Shown here one piece after another: positions 32,842 to 36,083 of a stretch of 36,083 nt of DNA. Location: the NCBI GenBank assembly GCA_030525985.1, contig JAUNDR010000014.1, positions 1,163-37,245 on the forward strand, given 5' to 3'. This DNA comes from Slackia sp. GTDB lineage: Bacteria > Actinomycetota > Coriobacteriia > Coriobacteriales > Eggerthellaceae. The position numbers were made by a program, and so were the translations under genes. The notes below the pieces were generated by a model. The model did no database searches and was not told where the DNA came from. It saw only the letters and a list, made by a program, of their open reading frames with translations. The first letter of the stretch is position 1. Each line of letters opens with the position of its first letter.

Positions 32842-33586
32842 AGAATGTGTCGCCGTGCAATGATAGCAAAAAAGCACGTTCGTCTTCGGTTATATTCGCC
32901 GTTTCCAGCAAATCCGGACGCAGGCGGGCGGTGCGTACAAGCGACTGCTCGCGACGCCATGCCTCGATGGCGGCGTGGTTGCCCGAGCGCAGGATGTCGG
33001 GAACATCCATGCCCCGATAGCTTGCAGGACGCGTGTATTGAGGATACTCGAGAAGACCGTCGTAGAAGCTCTCGTCGATCGCGCTTCCCTCGTCGCCGAG
33101 AACGCCGTCGAGCAGGCGCACCGTGGCGTCGATCACCACCATCGAGGCGAGCTCCCCCGACGTGAGCACGTAATCACCCAGCGAGATGCATCGGTCGGCC
33201 AGCGTGTAGACCCGCTCGTCGATTCCCTCGTAATGCCCGCAAATGAACAGCAGGCGCTCCTGCGAGGCAAGCTCGGTTGCGATGCCCTGATCGAACGGCT
33301 CGCCGCAGGGAGTAAGAAAAATCGTATACGGCTTCGGACCGTTTTGAGCGATGTCGTCGTACGCTTCGAAAATAGGCTCGCACTTCATGACGAGCCCCTG
33401 ACCCCCGCCGTAAGGATCGTCGTCGGTGGTTCTGTGGCGATCGTGCGTCCAATCGCGAAGATCGTACGCATGAAAATCAAGCGCGCCGCATGCTTGGGCG
33501 CGCTTCATGATGGATTCCCCCATTACCGAATCATACATATGGGGAAACGTCGAAAGCGTTTCTATCTTCAAGATATCACGCACCAT
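32840..33586 (-). CDS. trmD: tRNA (guanine-37-N1)-methyltransferase TrmD
   Basis: A 248-residue SPOUT methyltransferase. It has KIETLSTFPHMYDSVMGESI, DDDPYGGGQGLVMKCEP, the knot segments FICGHYEGIDERV and CISLGDYVLTSGELA, and a C-terminal YRGMDVPDILRSGNHAAIEAWRR. It methylates G37 next to the tRNA anticodon to prevent frameshifting. The start at 33586 overlaps the end of rimM by 11 nt, with AGGGG directly before it. GTG at 33583 is an alternative, so the exact start is uncertain. It is the last gene of the rpsP unit. Confidence 0.95.
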   Translation of the reverse strand: MVRDILKIETLSTFPHMYDSVMGESIMKRAQACGALDFHAYDLRDWTHDRHRTTDDDPYGGGQGLVMKCEPIFEAYDDIAQNGPKPYTIFLTPCGEPFDQGIATELASQERLLFICGHYEGIDERVYTLADRCISLGDYVLTSGELASMVVIDATVRLLDGVLGDEGSAIDESFYDGLLEYPQYTRPASYRGMDVPDILRSGNHAAIEAWRREQSLVRTARLRPDLLETANITEDERAFLLSLHGDTF

Positions 33587-34139
33587 CCCCTGCTCGTTCG
33601 TCGGTAGACGAATCGAATTGCACAAGACCGCTTGGAAGGTCCATCTCCAACACGCGCTCGTCGTCATCGAATTCGACGATGAAATCGTCCACAAGTGGAA
33701 TCATGATCTCGCCCTCATCGCCTTCGACGATCAGAAGCTCTTGCGTAGGCATTTCACGCACATCGACGATGCGGCCGATTTCGCCAAGCATGCGGTCGAC
33801 GACGAGGAAGCCCTCGAGATATTCGGCGTTGGCATGCATGATGTCGTCGAAATCGTCAGGCAGATCGTCGTGCGAAATCAGACAGTGGCTTCCCGCAAGA
33901 AGCTCCGCCGTATCGCGGTTGCGCACCTTGTCGAATTCGACGGCATATTCCTCAGACCCGAGATGCTGCACGCAACGAACACGGGCCGCCCGGGGGCCGT
34001 CAAGCGTCGGCGGCACGAAATCGACGGTCATGCCCTCGCACAGAAGGAAAGGAAGGCCGCGCACGGAACGTGCGACGAGCCTTCCTTTAAGACCCTGGGT
34101 TGCGATGAGTTCAGCTACGTCAGCCCAACGACGCGTCAT
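33576..34139 (-). CDS. rimM: Ribosome maturation factor RimM
   Basis: A 187-residue RimM. The N-terminal barrel has ADVAELIATQGLKGRLVA, and the PRC-barrel part has EYLEGFLVVDRMLGEIGRIVDV, ELLIVEGDEGEIMIPLVDDFI and VEFDDDERVLEMDLPSGL. It binds ribosomal protein S19 and helps 30S maturation. The C-terminus (about 10 residues after the PRC barrel) runs into trmD. The start follows the khpA stop by 3 nt, with GAGG upstream inside khpA. Confidence 0.94.
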   Translation of the reverse strand: MTRRWADVAELIATQGLKGRLVARSVRGLPFLLCEGMTVDFVPPTLDGPRAARVRCVQHLGSEEYAVEFDKVRNRDTAELLAGSHCLISHDDLPDDFDDIMHANAEYLEGFLVVDRMLGEIGRIVDVREMPTQELLIVEGDEGEIMIPLVDDFIVEFDDDERVLEMDLPSGLVQFDSSTDERAGDGA

Positions 34140-34142
34140 ACG

Positions 34143-34400
34143 CTAATCCTCGACGATTTCAACCTCGACATCGCCGCCGTCGGCGCAAGCCGCGGCGCGA
34201 GCGAGGACGCGGATGGATTTGATGACGCGGCCCTGGCGGCCGATGACCTTTCCGGCGTCATCGGCGGCAACGCGAATCTCAACGAACTCGGTGCCGCTCT
34301 CGGAAAACGAGGAGGTCACCGAAACCGCCTCCTTGTCTTCGACAAGAGGATCGACGATTTCGCGCACCAAGGCGACGATGTCGGATGACGTCTGAGACAT
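34143..34400 (-). CDS. khpA: KH-domain RNA-binding protein KhpA
   Basis: An 85-residue single KH-domain protein with the GxxG loop in GKVIGRQGRVIKSIRVL and a conserved N-terminal helix (IVALVREIVDPLVEDKEAV). KhpA binds RNA, often together with KhpB, and affects cell division and translation in Gram-positives. It starts 2 nt after the rpsP stop with no clear Shine-Dalgarno, so coupling is likely. Position between rpsP and rimM is the typical one. Confidence 0.94.
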   Translation of the reverse strand: MSQTSSDIVALVREIVDPLVEDKEAVSVTSSFSESGTEFVEIRVAADDAGKVIGRQGRVIKSIRVLARAAACADGGDVEVEIVED

Positions 34401-34402
34401 TG

Positions 34403-34648
34403 CTACTGAGCTTTCTTGGCGGTCTCGATGAGACGCTTGACGGTGTCGGTGGGCTGAGCGCCGTTGGCGACCCACTTCTCGACCTTCTCGAGGTCGATCA
34501 CGATTTCGGAGGGGTCGACGTTGGGGTTGTAGCGACCGACCTGCTCGATGTAGCGGCCGTCACGAGGGCTGTGGGCATCGGCGACGACGACGCGGTAAAT
34601 CGGCTTTTTCTTGGCGCCATGACGGGCGAGGCGAATCTTAACTGCCAT
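34403..34648 (-). CDS. rpsP: 30S ribosomal protein S16
   Basis: An 81-residue S16. It begins [19 protein letters not shown] and continues [23 protein letters not shown], both diagnostic. It is an early-binding protein of the 30S body. The start has GGAG about 9 nt upstream; ATGs up to 34675 were rejected because family similarity begins at MAVKIR. It is the first gene of rpsP-khpA-rimM-trmD. ffh, often found next door, is not here; pnp is upstream instead. Confidence 0.97.
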   Translation of the reverse strand: MAVKIRLARHGAKKKPIYRVVVADAHSPRDGRYIEQVGRYNPNVDPSEIVIDLEKVEKWVANGAQPTDTVKRLIETAKKAQ

Positions 34649-34702
34649 TTCGGTAGACTCCTTCATGTAGTACAAGTTGCTTCAAAAAACATGCGAGGGG
34701 AC

Positions 34703-34731
34703 ATGATATAACGTGCCGCCCCGCTTTTCAA
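34703..34731 (-). promoter_or_regulatory. Promoter of the rpsP operon
   Basis: On the minus strand TTGAAA (34726-34731) and TATCAT (34703-34708) are spaced by 17 bp. The start of transcription would lie about 50 nt before rpsP. The -35 directly abuts the hairpin at the end of pnp. Confidence 0.6.
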
Positions 34732-34732
34732 G

Positions 34733-34767
34733 CGTCCGCGCTCCCGAAAACACCGAGAACGCGGACG
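34733..34767 (-). terminator. Hairpin at the 3' end of pnp
   Basis: CGTCCGCG (34733-34740) pairs with CGCGGACG (34760-34767), with an imperfect inner extension. It lies 18 nt after the pnp stop and immediately before the rpsP -35. The T-tract is missing (CTTGAAAAG), so termination may be partial. Confidence 0.5.
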
Positions 34768-34784
34768 AATAAACGAGGTTGCGC

Positions 34785-36083
34785 CTAGTGACGGCGACGC
34801 GGCGTGCGATGCTCGCCTGCGGCCGCTTCGCGGTTCGCGCGGCCCGGACGGCGGTCGGCACGCTCGCGGCGGCCTTCGCCGCGACCCTCCCCACGATTCT
34901 CGCGTGCGGGAGCAGCGCTTTCGGGGGCATCGGGCTTGTCGAGGCGGTCGAGCGAAATCTTGCCGCTCTTCGGATCGATTTCGATAATCTCGACCTTCAC
35001 CACATCGCCCATATTCAGCACGTCTTCGACCTGGCCTACGCGACCGTTGGCCATGCGCGAAATATGCAGCAGGCCGTCCTTGGACGGAGTGAGCTTGACG
35101 AATGCGCCGAAGCTCTGGATTCCCACGACGGCGCCTTCGTAGACCTCGCCCACCTCGGGCTCCTTGACGATAGCCTCGATGGCGGCACGGGCGGCGCGGC
35201 CCGCCTCCTGGTCGACGGCGGCCACATGCACGGTGCCGTCTTCCTGAATCTCGATGCTTGCGCCCGTGGAATCCTGGATGCCGCGAATGGTTTCGCCGCC
35301 CTTGCCGATGACCTCGCGGATCTTTTCGACCGGAATATGGATGGTCTCGATGCGCGGGGCGGTATCGCGCAGCTCCTCGCGCGGCTCGGCGATTTCGTCG
35401 AGCATCGCGGAGAGAATGTGGGCACGACCCTCTTTGGCCTGCTGCAAGGCACGGCCGAGGATCTCGGTGGACAGGCCTTTGGCCTTATTGTCCATCTGCA
35501 GCGCGGTGATGCCGTTGGCGGTGCCGCACACTTTGAAATCCATATCGCCGAGGAAGTCCTCGAGGCCCTGAATATCGGAGAGGATGACCACGTCGTCGCC
35601 CTCCTTGATAAGACCCATGGCGATGCCGGAGACGGGAGCCTTGATGGGCACGCCCGCATCCATCAGAGCCAACGTGGAGCCGCACGTGGAGGCCATAGAC
35701 GACGAGCCGTTGGACTCGAGAATCTCGGAGACCACGCGGATGGCGTAGGGGAATTCGTCCTCGGAGGGAAGAATCGGCAGGATGGCGCGCTCCGCCAGGG
35801 CGCCGTGGCCGATTTCGCGGCGCTTCGGCGCGCCCATGCGACCGGTCTCGCCCGTGCAATACGGCGGGAAGTTGTACTGGTGCATATAGCGCTTGGATTC
35901 CTGCGGATCGATCGTGTCGAGACGTTGGGCCTCATTGAGCAGGCCCAGGGTGCACACGGACAGCGCCTGGGTCTGGCCGCGCTGGAACAGGCCGGAGCCG
36001 TGGACGCGGGGCAGGTAGCCCGGACGGATGTAGAGCGGGCGGATCTCGCTGGCGCTACGGCCGTCGGCGCGCTCGCCCGTCTC
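34785..36083 (-). CDS. pnp: Polynucleotide phosphorylase, C-terminal part (cut by window edge)
   Basis: The last 432 residues of PNPase; the N-terminus lies beyond the right edge. The second RNase PH core begins at [20 protein letters not shown] with [14 protein letters not shown]. It continues with [22 protein letters not shown] and [20 protein letters not shown] domain has [14 protein letters not shown], and the S1 domain has [18 protein letters not shown]. The final 40 residues are an Arg/Gly/Glu-rich tail (repeated RGEGR) ending in TPRRRH. PNPase degrades RNA 3' to 5' with phosphate and can add tails. The basic Gly/Arg tail probably adds RNA affinity, as in other actinobacterial RNases. 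Confidence 0.96.
   Translation of the reverse strand, partial: ETGERADGRSASEIRPLYIRPGYLPRVHGSGLFQRGQTQALSVCTLGLLNEAQRLDTIDPQESKRYMHQYNFPPYCTGETGRMGAPKRREIGHGALAERAILPILPSEDEFPYAIRVVSEILESNGSSSMASTCGSTLALMDAGVPIKAPVSGIAMGLIKEGDDVVILSDIQGLEDFLGDMDFKVCGTANGITALQMDNKAKGLSTEILGRALQQAKEGRAHILSAMLDEIAEPREELRDTAPRIETIHIPVEKIREVIGKGGETIRGIQDSTGASIEIQEDGTVHVAAVDQEAGRAARAAIEAIVKEPEVGEVYEGAVVGIQSFGAFVKLTPSKDGLLHISRMANGRVGQVEDVLNMGDVVKVEIIEIDPKSGKISLDRLDKPDAPESAAPARENRGEGRGEGRRERADRRPGRANREAAAGEHRTPRRRH

Noticed and set aside
1-36083. tRNA genes, CRISPR arrays and attachment sites
   Set aside because: No TTCGANTC-type T-loops with cloverleaf potential, no regularly spaced repeats, and no integrase or flanking direct repeats were seen.

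Overview
The window is about 36 kb of bacterial chromosome, mostly GC-rich (visibly about 60%). Gene content and gene order suggest an anaerobic, gut-type actinobacterium of the Coriobacteriia/Eggerthellales kind: stand-alone CoaC, PPDK with its DUF299 regulator, two-subunit glycyl-tRNA synthetase, bacterial Elp3, and the order rpsP-khpA-rimM-trmD-lepB. That placement is an inference from gene content; no rRNA or tRNA gene is present to anchor it.

Positions 1-3.8 kb form a visibly AT-richer defence island, all on the minus strand. It holds the N-terminus of a type I restriction subunit (HsdR, cut by the window edge), an IS200-type insertion sequence, and a 678-residue GmrSD-type (DUF262/DUF1524) restriction protein with an extra C-terminal RAMA-like domain. 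From about 3.8 kb onward the base composition and codon use are those of the host core genome.

Positions 3.8-7.5 kb hold a divergent pair: a Trm9-like SAM methyltransferase (minus) and Elp3 (plus), separated by only 36 bp. In eukaryotes these two families act in sequence on wobble uridine 34 of tRNA (cm5U, then mcm5U), so this is the most attractive candidate system in the window. A LOG-family nucleotide phosphoribohydrolase and an overlapping 55-residue basic microprotein follow. Positions 7.5-14 kb hold a NifX-like protein, a pRiA4b Orf3-like protein, a MoxR-type AAA ATPase and a VWA/DUF2201 protein (the last two overlapping by ATGA), then a divergent BspA-like leucine-rich repeat protein.

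Positions 14-19.9 kb carry mfd (transcription-repair coupling) translationally coupled to a membrane-anchored GH73 muramidase with a 180-residue Ser/Ala/Arg/Lys tail, and divergent nth (endonuclease III). A LexA-box-like palindrome lies in the mfd leader. Positions 20-25 kb carry coaC, an NCS1 (CodB-like) permease with a strong promoter and a 14-bp leader hairpin, and an nhaC-azlC-azlD transporter cluster.

Positions 25.3-36 kb are core metabolism and translation, all on the minus strand. They form three transcription blocks with visible terminators: PDRP-ppdK; lepB-glyQ-glyS; and rpsP-khpA-rimM-trmD. The last gene is the 3' part of pnp, cut by the right edge. No tRNA, rRNA, CRISPR array, prophage or replication origin was found.
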